A stretch of DNA of 64,000 nucleotides from Cephalopachus bancanus. Its lineage: Eukaryota > Chordata > Mammalia > Primates > Tarsiidae. Below are positions 1-11,201 of this stretch, piece by piece (position 1 is the stretch's first letter; each line of letters starts with the position of its first letter). The stretch lies in the NCBI GenBank assembly GCA_027257055.1, contig JAPVLO010000322.1, positions 2,852,001 to 2,916,000 of the forward strand, written 5' to 3'. The translations under genes were made by a program, and so were the position numbers. The notes under the pieces are model-generated. The model saw only the letters and a list, made by a program, of their open reading frames with translations. It searched no databases and was not told where the DNA came from.

Positions 1-1020
1 GACTGTAAGTGGCATTCTCTGGTGTTCTTGGAGGAAGTACAAGTTTCTGGAAAAATAACTTCTTTGCATAATATATCCTGCTCCCAGGAGGCAACAGGGG
101 TGGTGGATGTTAGTCAAGAGGGAAAATATCCTGAGACCACACATTCTGATGGATTCTAAACTACCCTCTCTGTCTGGATCAATCAGTAACACTCTTAAAC
201 CTAGATGAGAGGGACCCTCTCCCAGGGCCTGTGCTCTGGCAATCCTGCCCTCTCGCTCCTCTGGTCTGCCACTTCTCCCAGAACAAGAAGTCAATCGACC
301 GTAGGGATTTACCCACCAGGAGCCTGTGCCATGCAGCTCCAGTCTTTGCTCTAAGTATCTAGAACACTGAATTTCCTGCCCAATTAGTCCTGTGCCCTCT
401 TCCAGGCCTGCATAAGCCTCTTCCCTGGGTCTGTCTTCTGGAAGGAGAGCCATGCTTCCAAGATGCACACTCCTAGACCCTAGAGGTAACCAAGGGTCAG
501 CTGTTTGCTAGGACTGCAGACAGTGCATGGACATAAGCAGCATGGACACTGAGGTGTCCACAGAGAGTGCAAGGCCCCTTATGATTCAGGATAGAGGCAG
601 TGGTCAAAGGGGATCTGTGTGAGGGCCGGGTGCCACCTCTCTCTGCTATGGATGAGAAGTCTCTGTTCTCACAGACTTTTCAGATTGTTATGAAGATACA
701 TTTGTCAAGGTAGGAGAAAAGGACATTTTATTTAACAGCTTGTTAGCTTGACTTATGACTTTTAAACATTTAGCTGTATGACATGTGGGCTTCCACCTGT
801 ACCCTGGCCCTGGGTCTTGCAAATCTTGGGGGTGGGCCTGGGCCCAGGAGGTCATTCCCAGAGGCCCTTGAAGCGGTCAGGACGAGTCTGAATCCACAGT
901 ATATTTCTGCTTAAGTGTTCTGTCTTGCTTCCTCCTTCATGTACCATATGTTCATACATGTGCACATAGTGACACTCCCATGACCACAGGCAGGTGAGCT
1001 TGCTCATGCCCTACTGGTGG

Positions 1021-1380
1021 ATCTCTGATGGTTGCAAGTGACAGAAAACCAAAACCTCAATGGCTTAAGAATTGTTTCATGTAAACCCAAAGTCCAGGGT
1101 TTCGCCTGATGGGGGACTCCTGTTCCTTTCTCTCCTTGGCTCTGCTCACCCCCACTCTGTGTTTAGAGACAAGCACCACTCTTTCTTATGAGTGCAAGGT
1201 GGCTACTGCATCTCTAGATCTTACTTCCTGGAGGTTCAGTTAAAGAGGAAAAGTGCCCCTTTCTCAGTCCCATGGCTGTCGTGGCATCCCAATGGCTCTG
1301 ACTGGTCATGTGACCATCTCCAAAACAATGACTGTGAACTGAGGGAGGTTAGTGAACAGTTGGCCTGGATGTAAGTCACA
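1021..1380. repeat. Old interspersed repeat, family not assigned
   Basis: The segment begins tggttgcaagtgacagaaaa and runs through a pattern (gcttaagaattgtttcatg, agtccagggt, tggtcatgtgaccatc) that I recognise as a dispersed mammalian repeat but cannot name. A shorter related piece lies at about 6815-6990. The identification as a repeat rests on pattern memory only. Confidence 0.4.
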
Positions 1381-1679
1381 TGCTCTGTGCCTACATGTTG
1401 AGAGTGGAAAAGGGGCTGAGGCCCCAAGGAAAATTAGAGGCAGTTGCTAGAAGAAAGAGGCAGGGGAGCCTCTCCCCCACCCAGAATGACCCTGAGAGGT
1501 CCCCTTTCAATAGGTCTTTTAGGCATAGTCCCCACTTTGAGGCCCAGCTGCCCTAACTCTGCTCATTTGATGTTCTGTTATGCCTACTGATGTTTGCCCA
1601 TCCCAGAAGAGTGGGAAGCATCTGCTGTCCCTCCTGCCTGACCCCTGGGCTTTCCCAAGAGCCTGCACTGTTTGAAAAC

Positions 1680-2640
1680 AGGGATTCGGCTGTTATTCAA
1701 CTTTCGGATGTTGATCTACACTGTAGATATAACAATAAACCATACAGATCAAACCCTTTCCTCTTTGGAACTTACATTCTAGTGGGAGGAGAAAGTCAAC
1801 AAATGAACTAGACTTCTGTGGTCACTTAATAAATAAATAAATAAAACCAGGGATGGATCTTAGGGTGTATGGCTCAGGGCTTGCTACTATAAGTTGGGCA
1901 GTGATGACCTCCCTATTGAGACACAGAGACCTGAAGGAAGGGAGGGAAGGATTCATGAGGATATATGAGGGAAGAGCATTCCAGACAGAGAGTGCAAAGG
2001 CCCTGAGGCAGGTGTGCACTTAGTGCATTTGAGGAACATCGAGGAGGTTATAGGGCTTGCGTGCTGTGAGGAAGGGAAAGCAAGGTGGGAGATGAAGTCA
2101 GAAAAGTGGTGGTAGTGGTGGTAGGGAGGGGATCAAGGACATAGAGAAGCTGCAACAAGTAAGAACCTCTCTGGCCACTGTAAGAACTTCGGCTTTTGCA
2201 CTGAGTGAGATGGAGCCCTTGGAGCAAAGGAGTGACATCATCTACCTTACACTGTGAAAGGCTCAGTCGGGCTCCTGCGTGTGGAATAGACAGCAGGGAG
2301 GATGATGAGAATGTGTCTGCAGTAAACTAGGCAGAACTGATGGGGGCTTGGACTCGGGTGAGAATTGGGGGTGGAAGTGGTAAGAAGCGGTCACTGCGAT
2401 ATGTTTTGAAGGTGAAGCCACAAGAGTTGTGGATGAGTTAGGGCATGGAATATGAGAAGGGCAAGACAAAACCAAGGTTGTCCTTGGGACTGCCCTTTAC
2501 CTAGATGGGAGGCTGGTAGGAGAAGAGGGGGTGTTTCTTGACATATGTGGTCTGAGATGCATCTTAGACATTCAACAGCTGTGATGTGTGAGACGTGAGA
2601 TGTGCAGATCAGGGCTGGAGGTTGGAGTTTAAGAGTCCTC
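1680..2640 (+). repeat. Long old interspersed repeat, unassigned family, best copy
   Basis: A stretch of nearly 1 kb reads like one dispersed repeat. It has the order ttacattctagtgggagga, gaagagcattccagacagag, tgcaaaggccctgaggcagg, actgagtgagatggagccct, ggagtgacatcatctacc. Pieces with the same motif order recur at about 5590-6310, 10350-10620, 15035-15130, 20395-20850, 26230-26540, 49565-49690, 50690-50870 and 51470-51900. It is common in mammalian genomes as far as I recall, but I cannot give the family name. Chance open frames inside it are not genes. Confidence 0.55.
1829..1846 (+). repeat. (AAAT)n short microsatellite
   Basis: A run of about four aaat/taaa units (aataaataaataaataaa) sits inside the long old repeat. 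Confidence 0.8.
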
Positions 2641-2786
2641 ACCCGACAGATGCTTGATTCCTATTTGTTTCTCAAGTTCCTCTGCCCCCAAAATAGGACC
2701 TGGCCTGGAGCTTGTGACGCTAATCACGATTACAGCATCCAAGGCAACGATCGCTTCTTTGTCGTGAGTGCTTCCTAAGGGCCAGG

Positions 2787-2890
2787 ACTGTGCTCCAGTC
2801 TTACACAGTCATCTCATTCCACTTTCTTATGATCCCATGAGGTAGGGACGATTAGGACCCCCATTTGCAGGTGAGGAAGCCGATCAGAGA
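2787..2890 (+). repeat. MIR SINE fragment, sense
   Basis: MIR core features appear in order: gggccaggactgtgctccag, cccatgaggtagggacga, cccatttgcaggtgaggaag. The fragment ends about 130 bases before exon 3. Confidence 0.75.
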
Positions 2891-3022
2891 GATATCTATT
2901 GTCCGCCCTCCAAGGGTTCCTTTTGCTGTTTGTCTCACGTGTTTATGCAGTCATCAGAATTGCTGCCCCACATGTCCACAGCTGCTTCACTGACCCCTGT
3001 GCTGCCCTTCCCTCTGTTACAG

Positions 3023-3280
3023 CCTGTGACCAGCTGGCTCTGGGCGTGGTGGCGATCTTCGGGCCGTCACAGGGCTCCTGCACCAACGCCGTTCAGTCCA
3101 TCTGCAATGCCCTGGAGGTGCCCCACATCCAACTGCGCTGGAAGCACCACCCGCTGGACAACAAGGACACCTTCTACGTGAACCTCTACCCCGACTATGC
3201 CTCTCTCAGCCACGCTATCCTTGACCTGGTTCAATACCTCAAGTGGCGGTCGGCTACCGTGGTCTATGACGACAGTACAG
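3023..3280 (+). CDS. GRIK3: GRIK3 exon 3: amino-terminal domain, first lobe
   Basis: The exon has 258 bases, phase 1 at both ends, and codes for residues about 98-184. The acceptor is ccctctgttacag and the donor is acag|gtaggt. It codes for the early part of the LIVBP-like amino-terminal domain, which in kainate receptors drives dimer assembly and subtype-specific pairing. It includes the conserved [15 protein letters not shown] segment and the loop [16 protein letters not shown]. The cysteine right after the junction (codon 3025-3027, about Cys99) is the family disulfide partner of the cysteine in exon 7 (about Cys350). The split codon at the 3' end (G + GG) makes Gly with exon 4. An open frame extends upstream to 2899, but the AG at 3021-3022 and family alignment set the exon start. 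Confidence 0.97.
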
Positions 3281-3416
3281 GTAGGTAGCTAGGCCAGGCT
3301 GGGCTGGAGGAGATGGGGAGCATGCCAGGACCATGCTCCATCTGTGCAACACAACTGCCCTGGGGAAAAGGCTGTGTCCCACACCCCAGCTTTACCCGGT
3401 CACACTGATGCCCACC

Positions 3417-3660
3417 CCTACACGAACTCACACCCACACCAGCCACACTCACACCTCACTCAACCCCAGTCCACCTCACACCTGCCTCACCTTCCTCCAC
3501 ATTTCCACCTCCACCCTCGGCAGCATGAGTGCTCAAATCTGCACTCGCCACACACCTTAACACTTGCACGCACACCTGTGAGCCATGCCCACACCTGCCC
3601 ACATGCTTATACTTGTATACTCCTATCTGCAACAAACACACTTGAACACTCACTCAACAT
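3417..3660 (+). repeat. Degenerate CA-rich tract
   Basis: About 240 bases are dominated by CA, CAC and CCACA words on the + strand (cacacccacaccagccacac, acaccttaacacttgcac) with few G. It looks like a decayed CA microsatellite. It starts about 140 bases after exon 3, on the transcribed-RNA-sense strand. Confidence 0.7.
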
Positions 3661-3714
3661 AGCTTATTTATGGTACAGTGTGTATGCTATAGCTAAACCA
3701 CTTTATTTTAAATC

Positions 3715-3830
3715 TTGACTCTATCACCTGCTGGTTGTGTAGCTGCTTTGTGCCTCAGTTTCCTCATGTGTAAAATATGGGGACTGAAGGCCATAATGTA
3801 GCAAGTACCCGGCAGGCAGTGAGCTCTCTC
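3715..3830 (-). repeat. MIR fragment, antisense
   Basis: The order tgactctatcacctgctggt, gcctcagtttcctcatgtgt, aaaatatggggactgaag matches the reverse strand of the MIR core. Confidence 0.65.
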
Positions 3831-4654
3831 TCAAAGCTAGTTTTTCTGATCATCGTCACACCTGCACCCCACACACACCCTTCTCTGTCTACACTTGCAC
3901 ACAGACTACAACCCCTGCCCTACCTGCTTGACTGCTGGCCCCAGCCAAGGCCAGGCCTGCAGAAGTGAGCACAGGGCTCTTGTCACCATCCCAGGAAGAG
4001 GGAGAAAAGGGGTGTTGGGTTGTGGCTGTGAGCTGTGGGTTTAGGCTGGACTCCCTGGTGTAGACACACCTGTTCCTCACGCTGACCAGCTAGAACCAAC
4101 ACCAGCATTCTTCTGGATAGGGCCTGCTTGGCCCAGTTCTGCCCAACCTTCCAAGTCCAGCCTGGGCCCTACCTTCCTGAAAATTATTGCTACAGTGTGT
4201 TATCCCTTGCCTTTCCAATCCCAGGCCCTTGGTGAGAGCCCCAGAACACACACTTGGCAGATATTCACTAACAAATTCAGCACACCCATTCTGGGCCTTT
4301 CCTTTGGACTCTCTGTTGTGGGGAACTTGGGGATACTAGGTGAATAAAACTCAGACCTTGGCCTTGGCAAGCTTTGCAAAGGGGAATATGGGCAGGGGCC
4401 ATGCAACTATCTCTGTGATACTATGTATAGAGAGCTAATGGACTGCAGGGAGTTGGCAGCTAGAGCCTGGAAAAGCAGGAGGGGTGAGGAGAGGAGAGAA
4501 GAGTCCCAGAGACCCTGCTTCCATCCTCAGGCATCCTCCTGTGGATGTGCAGGATGGACATAGGCCTGGAGAGTCCCTTAGTAATAGGAGAAGGATGCAT
4601 CTGGATTCATACATTAAAAAAGACTACTGTTTTCCTGCTGTGGACCAAACGGTG

Positions 4655-4805
4655 CAAATACGACCTTGTTTAATTTCATGCAAACCTCATAATAACTCTG
4701 TGGAATGATAAATTAGAGATGAGATGACCAAGGCCCAAAGAGGTGGCATTCCTGCCCACCGTCACCCAGCTAGCGTCAGGACCGGCATGCACCTGCAGCC
4801 TGTCT
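4655..4805 (+). repeat. MIR fragment, sense
   Basis: Sense-orientation MIR words appear in order: aatttcatgcaaacctcata, ataactctgtggaatgat, gaccaaggcccaaagaggt and gtcacccagctagcgtcagg. Confidence 0.7.
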
Positions 4806-5388
4806 GAGTCCAAATCCCACGCTCGTAGCCAGTGTGGAGCTGTTTCTTCTCCTCCTTACTCTTTCCAAGATGTGAGTCCCAAGACACTGCTTAGCCCGTC
4901 CTCTTATGATAGAGTGACCTTGGCACGTCACTTAACCCGTCTGGCCTCGTTCTTCCCACGTGTCAAGAGCAACCGCATCCAGCCTTGAAAGAGCTCTCCA
5001 GCTCTCAGCTGCCTGTGATTCAGTGTCGGCTCTTGATTAACTCCTAACAGGGAGGGGAAATCGCAAGGGATTGTCAGAAAGATGATCAGAAAGTTGTTTA
5101 TTGAACTCGGGTTTCTACAAGTATTTATTGAGTCCCTGCAGCTCCCACAGCACCGGACAACAGATCCTTGAGAACAGGGATCTCCACCCCTGCTTAGTGG
5201 CCCCACTAGGGGTTCTGCCATTGAGGGGTTCTCCTGCGCAGCTCCCAGCCACCTGCTGTGTTCCCGCAGCACCCAGGACTTGTTTCTTAACGTACCACTA
5301 CGTATGATTTTCTGGCTATAAGCCTGTTTCTGCTTCCAGACCAGGACCTTTCTGTGTCTCCAGGATTTAGCCCAAGGCACGTGTAGAT

Positions 5389-5596
5389 GTGTTTAAATGT
5401 TGGTTGCATTGAACTGGACTAGTTTGAATTGAATTGGAAATCAAGTTGAATTAAACCCTAATTAAATATTAGAGGAAAGAGTGTAGGAGGGAAGGAGGAA
5501 GATATTGCTATTTCCGTCTTTTGTTCAGAAGTTAATCATATCGAGGAGTGGGGCCCACCCAGAGGTCACAGATGACTCCAGGCCTTCAGAGCTAAG
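5389..5596 (+). repeat. Left arm of large imperfect inverted repeat
   Basis: Read forward, this arm matches the reverse complement of 6371-6571 almost along its full length. Shared blocks are ggaaatcaagttgaattaaa, cctaattaa, gaagtt.atcatatcg, cacccag/tacccag and tccaggccttcagag. Roughly four of five bases agree by eye, with one small indel near the outer end. The loop between the arms is about 774 bases. The similarity stops at the outer ends, so this is a discrete structure. Confidence 0.85.
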
Positions 5597-6370
5597 CGTG
5601 AAGAGACAAGTGCAACCAGTCAGAGCTAGAGGACTTGGGGAGAAGGTGCTGGATGGCCTTGGCCTGTCTGAACTGACTTATCAGAGGAGGAGAGATTTGA
5701 GCGGGGCTTTCAGGGTGGTGCACAGGGAGAGGAGACATGAGGTTACAGGTGGGGGGAACAGCATGGGCCAAAACGAGGAGTGGGGACTATGCAGGGCAGT
5801 CTTACCAAGAGGACAGCCTGGCTGTGGAAGAGGGTTCGAGGACAGAAGGCAGGAGGGAAAAGTCAGATAGGCAGAGTGTCACCAGCTGTGCAAGGCCTCT
5901 GATGTCCATCCTTGGAATCCAGGGTCTTTAAGCAGCTGAAGGCCATCGAGTGCTGTCGAGCAAAGGAGGAGAACAGTCAAAGCAGAGTTTGGAGGGTGGC
6001 TCTGAGAGCAACGCATGGGGGATTGGAAGGAGCAAGATGTCTGAAATGCAGGAGACTGGCTGATCCAGGCAGGAACAGCAGAGGTCTGCATTTGAGGGTG
6101 CTTGGAAGAGAACTTGGGCTAGAATGGTTGTGGGCAAAGTAGTGTGGAAGATGTGTAACTGGAAGTCAAGATTGCAGAGTGGTTAGGACAGACACTGGCA
6201 TGGACCACTGCCCAGCAGCCCAGGTCCTCCAGGCTGGGTGAGGGAAGGAGGAGTGGCCTTGCAGAGGAACAGGTATCACACTGGTGAAACCCATCAGAGC
6301 TCATGTCAGGGTCTGGAGCTTTCTCCCTCATGAGCCCTCAGCTCTTGTTGTATGAACATGGTCCTTGATT
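5597..6370 (+). repeat. Loop of the inverted repeat, carrying an unassigned old repeat
   Basis: The interior holds phrases of the long unassigned repeat family (gaacagcatgggccaaaac, agtgctgtcgagcaaaggag, tgatccaggcaggaacag). Open frames here are chance frames of that repeat. The inner ends may continue the arm pairing weakly to about 5640 and 6310. Confidence 0.5.
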
Positions 6371-6571
6371 CTTGGCTCTGAAGGCCTGGAATTACCAGTG
6401 ACTTCTGGGTAGGCACCCACTCTCCTACGATATGATGAACTTCTTAAAGAAGATGAGAATAGTAACATCTTCATTCCTTCACTCTTAGACCCTTTCCTTC
6501 AATACTTAATTAGGATTTAATTCAACTTGATTTCCAATCCAATTCAATTCAGTTCAACAACATTTAAGCAC
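6371..6571 (-). repeat. Right arm of large imperfect inverted repeat
   Basis: This is the reverse-complement partner of 5389-5596. It includes tttaattcaacttgatttcc, ttcctaattaagtatt on the reverse strand, and cctacgatatgatgaacttc. Its A/T-rich outer end (caacatttaagcac) pairs with gtgtttaaatgttg at 5389. Confidence 0.85.
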
Positions 6572-6814
6572 CGAGGGGAGTGATGAGGGGATGGGTTTGG
6601 TCAAGAAGACAATTGATACTAGGAATTCAGGACTGAATTTGGTCAAACAATAATACAGCTCTGATGATGGGTAGTGGGTAGCAAGAAATGTGCTCCCAGA
6701 ATTAGGGTATTTCAAAAGTTAGGATAACTTGTGATTCATCAAATCCATGGAGTGGGAAGTTCTCCGTGGCAGACTTCGGCTGTGTGTGCTTTGGGGGGTT
6801 GTGTCCATTAGGAT

Positions 6815-6990
6815 ATTTTGGCTATAAGTAACAGACAACCCAACTCCAACTGACTAGAGCAATAGCCACTTGGTTATCTCACTGACAAGAAGTCTGGAGG
6901 TGGGCCTTTCATGCTGGGTCAGAGTTGCCACAGCTCTCTTGGTTTTCCCCTCATGGTCACAATAGGGCTCCTGAGGCTCTGAGCATGCAG
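6815..6990. repeat. Old interspersed repeat fragment, same type as 1021-1380
   Basis: It begins ggctataagtaacagacaac and continues with aagtctggaggtgggccttt and tgccacagctctcttggttt, the same motif order as the piece at 1021. The family is not assigned. Confidence 0.35.
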
Positions 6991-7047
6991 TAAGTGGCAC
7001 ACAGGAGACAGGGACCAATGGGATTTTTCTTTTTAATGCTTATTCCC

Positions 7048-7305
7048 TTTTTTTTTTTGAGATGGAGTTTTGTTCTGATACCCAGGCTGGAGTGCAATGG
7101 TGTGATCATAGCTTACCGCAGCGTCAAACTCTTGGGCTCAAGTGATCCTCCCACCCAAGCCTTCCAAGTAGCTAGGACTACAAGTGTTGGGGTTTTTTTG
7201 TAGTCAAGGTCTTTCTATGTTGCCCAACCTGGCCTTGAACTCCTGGCTTCAAGCAATCCTCCCACCTCAGCCTCCCAAAGCACCGGAACTACAGGCACCT
7301 GACCC
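7048..7305 (-). mobile_element. AluJ-like SINE, antisense
   Basis: A poly-T start is followed by the reverse complement of a dimeric Alu (gagatggagttttgttctg, caggctggagtgcaatgg, ttgggctcaagtgatcctcc, ttgtagtcaaggtctttcta, ttgaactcctggcttcaagc). The right arm has the old J-type signature (tgatcatagctta, ctcaagtgatcc). It is heavily mutated, so an old insertion. Its end abuts the next Alu. Confidence 0.85.
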
Positions 7306-7317
7306 AAAGGAATTTTT

Positions 7318-7521
7318 CTTTTTTTTTTCTTTTTTTTTGAGTTGGAGTCTCACTCTGTTGCCCAGACTGGAGTGCAGTGGCCGCTCCCAGCCACCGCAGC
7401 CTCGACTTGCTGGGCTCCGGCGATCCTGCCGCCTCAGCCTTCCGAGTAGCCGGAATTACAGGCATGCACTACCACTCCCAGCTGATTTTTTTATTTATTG
7501 TAGAGATGAGGTCTCGCCAAG
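7318..7521 (-). mobile_element. Alu of unfamiliar subfamily, antisense, 5'-truncated (copy A)
   Basis: Poly-T is followed by gagttggagtctcactctg, then the unusual block gccgctcccagccaccgcag, tgctgggctccggcgatcc and gtagagatgaggtctcgcc. The copy stops in the middle of the left arm at 7521. The same block occurs in the Alus at 12366, 16070 and 36361, but not in the AluJ-like copies of this window. Many CpG sites survive, which suggests moderate age. Confidence 0.8.
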
Positions 7522-7754
7522 TTTCTTAATGTGACTCATGCCTCTTATCAGAGAGGAAAATCTGTCTCAGAACCTTCTAGAAGACAGTCCTGTGTAGCTC
7601 CCTGGGTCTATGCCTACTACTCCAGACACTGTCCAGTGGAAATAGGTTTGCCTTCGATTGTCTCCTACTGATTTTGTGTTATCTTTTGGGATTGACACAT
7701 TGTCACCCAAACAAAATTACAGTTCTTTTAGAACACTAGAAGGAGGTGCCTCTG

Positions 7755-8230
7755 CTATCTCTTTGTACAATAATGCTTTGCAACAAACTTTCCCCAAAAC
7801 TCAGTGGCTTGAAAAAAAATGGCATTTGTTTAGCTCATAAGTGCACAGGGTCAGTGATTTCCTGAGCTTGGCTAGGCAGTTTTTCTGGGCTCAGTGGGAT
7901 CACTCCCCTGCCTGGGATTGGATAGCTGTGGATTGATCTAGGCCGGCCTTGACTGAGATGACAGGTGTAACTCAGCTCTCCCCAATGTGTCCCTCAGCCT
8001 CAAGCAGGCTAGCCCAAGCATGCAGCCATGACAGTGTCAGAGGGGCAAGAGAACAAACCCAATGTGCAATTCCGTGTCAACTGCCTTCCTGCATTATACC
8101 TGCTGGTATCCCACTGGCCAAAACAAGTCACGTGGTTGAGCCCTATTGGAGGGCATCATAAAATTCCATGGCCAAGAGCATGGATCGAGGAAGGGGTGAA
8201 GACTAGGGTTCCCTGTTGCAATCTACCTCA
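7755..8230 (-). mobile_element. MLT1-type (MaLR) solo LTR, antisense
   Basis: Family phrases appear in reverse orientation: aactcagtggcttgaaaa, gagcttggctaggcagttt, agcaggctagcccaagcat, aacccaatgtgcaattccg, cccactggccaaaacaagtc, and the end gttgcaatctacctc. It is an old non-autonomous retrovirus-like LTR. No internal coding part is seen. Confidence 0.65.
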
Positions 8231-10894
8231 GGAGGATGGCTGTTGAGGAGGCCACCAGTATTTCCCCTGTGAGTCTTGCACGCCTCCACCTTCCTAATCC
8301 AATCTATGCACAAAGACAAACTGATATTGGGAGTAAGAGGAAGGAGTTGAAAATAACCTGGGGTGGAGAAAAGCACCAAAATATGGGGTCTCTGATTATG
8401 ATCCCATCATTAGAGGGCTGCGACACCTCAGGAGGGCCACTCGGCCTCTGCGGTCCTTAGTTTCTTACTCCCTAATACGGGAATGGAAAATGCCTGCTCT
8501 CTATGCCTTCTAGGATTGAGAGATGTTAAACAGGGTAATGAATGCAGAAGTGCTTTGAGAGTGAGAATCATGATTCTAACAACCATGATTCACCACAGAT
8601 ATTTTAAGAGAGATTGATTAGGGAGGCAGCCAGAAAGGAAAGCTCATCTCAGGCAAGCGAAGAGAGCCTAGTCCCCTGCTGGGGTGGGTTGAGAGGAGCC
8701 TCTGGTCTCCTCTGGGAATACACTGATGGCAAGGAGGTCTGACATTTGCCGCTGGAGAATGTGGGTCACCATGCATTACACGGGGCAGCGTGCTTGACTG
8801 ACAGGAAGGCCCCGGTGGCCTCTGCACCAGCATCTAGCCTGTCCCAGTCCTCATGTCCCAGGTTTCCAAAGCCCACCTGCCTGCTGATGCTACACATGAG
8901 TCTCAAAACCAAGAGATAGAAACAAACCATGCATTCTGGGCTTCATGGGGGTAATAGACGAGAAGGGACAGCATTGTTCACCCAAACCAAGAGTTTCTGG
9001 GGTACGTTCAAAGGGAGACAGCCCTTGGTGTGTGTTTAGGAGAAGCCTGTGGCCTCTCCCTCCTATGACAGGGTCAACTGATATCCTCTTCCTCCATCCC
9101 ATCAAGTCTGGTATTGGGAGGCACTGGATCCTCATTTGACCCAGTCCACTCCAGGACTCTGGAGCCTCTCCCAACCCCTGCACCTGAGTTTGAGACTTCT
9201 CAGTGGGGTGGAGGTTCCTAATGCCCACATACATGGCAGAGCTTGTTTGGGAGGTCTTTGGGAGGCTTAGGATATAGGGATGTATCTCTGTCCTCCCCAG
9301 CAGAGTGGAATGATAGGCATCAGTCAGATTGCTTTCCTGACATCCAGCCCTCATGAGCGGGAATAAGAGCCAAACAGACTCAGGCGTGTGTACCAGAGAT
9401 TGATTCAGGAACCAGGACTCTCTGTTGGAAAGCTTCTGGAGGGGGCTGAGTGGGGGGACTCTTTCCAGATAAGGGACACCATAACAGCTGATTGCAAACT
9501 TTAATCCACTGCAGACTGCCTTAAGTAAAAAAGAGAGAGGCTATTTGTTGGCTGCCTTTGCTGGAAAACTGAAGGGTAATTTTACCTTCAGGTACACTTT
9601 GATCCAGAGACTCAAATGAGTATCATCAGGACTTCTTTTCTACCTGTCCTCTCACACTTCTGCTCTGTTGGAATCCTTCTCAAGTTCTATGTGGTGGCCC
9701 CCAGACTTATAGCCACCCTATTTGAAATCAAATGGAAAAGAGGTGTTTCTTACCCCTTTCTTGGGCCAGGCACTGTAGCACAAGTGCTGGCAGTTGCTCT
9801 GATAAGATCAACTTTGCAGTATCTATCCCTAAGTCAACCCCTATTCCCAAAGGACATACTGAGTGACTAGGCTGGGGCACATGCTTTGCCCCTATAGCTG
9901 AAGATGGATTCCTCCTGAGTCATAGAAACTGGGAGTGGGAGGAGTTGTTCCCCACAGGAAAATTGGAGTGCAGTGAGTGGGGGGATGGAACACGTTGTGT
10001 GATCAGTGCAGCCAGGGCACTGAGTCCTGAGGATGGCAGAAGAGAGAGGAGATGGCCTGCCCACACTGGCTCAGCCCCTCCTTCCAGTGGCTGGGGCAGA
10101 GACGTACAGAGAGTAGCAAGCAGGCTTGCTCCCAGGTTGTGCAGAGACAAGTCAGCAAGAACAGACCTTGAAATTGGGACCGAAATGAACTTAATTAGAC
10201 CTAAGCAAGCCATTTGTCTCCAGGAAGTGACATTCAGTTTTCCTTGGATGTCCCCAGATTAAGTGGTTCTACAAAATTCCAACCAAGGTGGAAGATAGAT
10301 TTTTCAGTGTGAGGAGAAAACAAAAAAAGAAAGAAAACAGTAAATCAATCCAATTATGGAAACTTTTGTTGAGTACCACTTAAGTGCCAGCCCTGTGCTG
10401 GGGGCCATGGGACTGGATATCAGGGCAGGATGAGAGGCATGAGGCAAGGCCAGAGGAAGCTGGTGCTGACAGAGGAGGCCACTGAGCTGGGGGAGGAGGG
10501 CGATCTTTTCTGAACAGAGCAATAGAAGCAGGCTTCCTGGAGGAGGTGGTTGCATTAAACTTGGAAGAATGGGTAAGGTTTACCAAGGCATTCTGCCCTT
10601 GGTGGGTTGGGGTTAGGGGACAGAGACAAAATGCCACCGGGCCTCACCTAGTCCAGTGGTCAGTACAGGTTAGTACACTTGAGGCTGGCACTGGCTATTG
10701 TGCCCATATCCTGGAAGCAGTTTGCTGGAGATGTTTAGGGAAACTCTGTCCCGTGTCTCACAGTGTTTTGGCACGAGGGGTGTAGAATAAGAAGGGAGCC
10801 TGACTGAGGGGCGGTAAGCCTCTGTGCCCATGAGTGGTTAGAGGGGAGCAGGTGGGTGTGGCCAGTGAGGATTTGCTGTCTGTGCCTACTTTTG

Positions 10895-11190
10895 GATCTA
10901 CATATGTGTGTGTGCACGGGCCTTAATCTGCATATATACATGTGTTTATAAGCCCCAGTCTATGTCCTATCCATACCAACATGCCCATGTATGTAGCCAT
11001 GTGCTTGTATGTGCACACACGTCTGCTCTCCAGTCTCATCCATATATGCACACATGTCTCTGGGGGCCACATATCTGTGTCTGTGTGTGTCTGCAGACCT
11101 GTGTGTGCCCCAGGCCTGTGTGTGCACACGTCTGAGTAGATACCTGAAGCTGTATCTACAGACATGCACCTGTGTGTCTCTTGTGTCCCG
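10895..11190 (+). repeat. Degenerate TG/CA-rich tract next to exon 4
   Basis: This is a decayed dinucleotide region with words such as atatgtgtgtgtgcacggg, ctgtgtctgtgtgtgtctg and gtgtgtgccccaggcctgtg. It runs to within about 15 bases of the exon 4 acceptor, so the branch point and pyrimidine tract of exon 4 lie in or beside it. Confidence 0.7.
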
Positions 11191-11201
11191 TGGCCCCTCA
11201 G

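Larger units (their letters stand above)
1..3022 (+). other. GRIK3: Intron 2, 3' part
   Basis: This is the end of the intron before exon 3, closing with a good polypyrimidine tract and AG (ccctctgttacag). It holds an old unassigned repeat at about 1021-1380, a roughly 1 kb member of a long unassigned repeat family at about 1680-2640, and a MIR at about 2787-2890. Bases 1-1020 show nothing I can name. No coding signal outside the exon boundary is convincing. Confidence 0.8.
3281..11201 (+). other. GRIK3: Intron 3
   Basis: This 7.9 kb intron starts gtaggt and ends cccctcag. It contains a CA-rich degenerate tract (3417-3660), MIRs, a large imperfect inverted repeat (5389-6571), an AluJ-like element followed directly by a truncated Alu of an unfamiliar subfamily (7048-7521), an MLT1-type LTR (about 7755-8230) and a TG/CA-rich tract close to exon 4 (10895-11190). 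Bases 8260-10350 show only weak repeat traces. No gene is seen. Confidence 0.85.
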
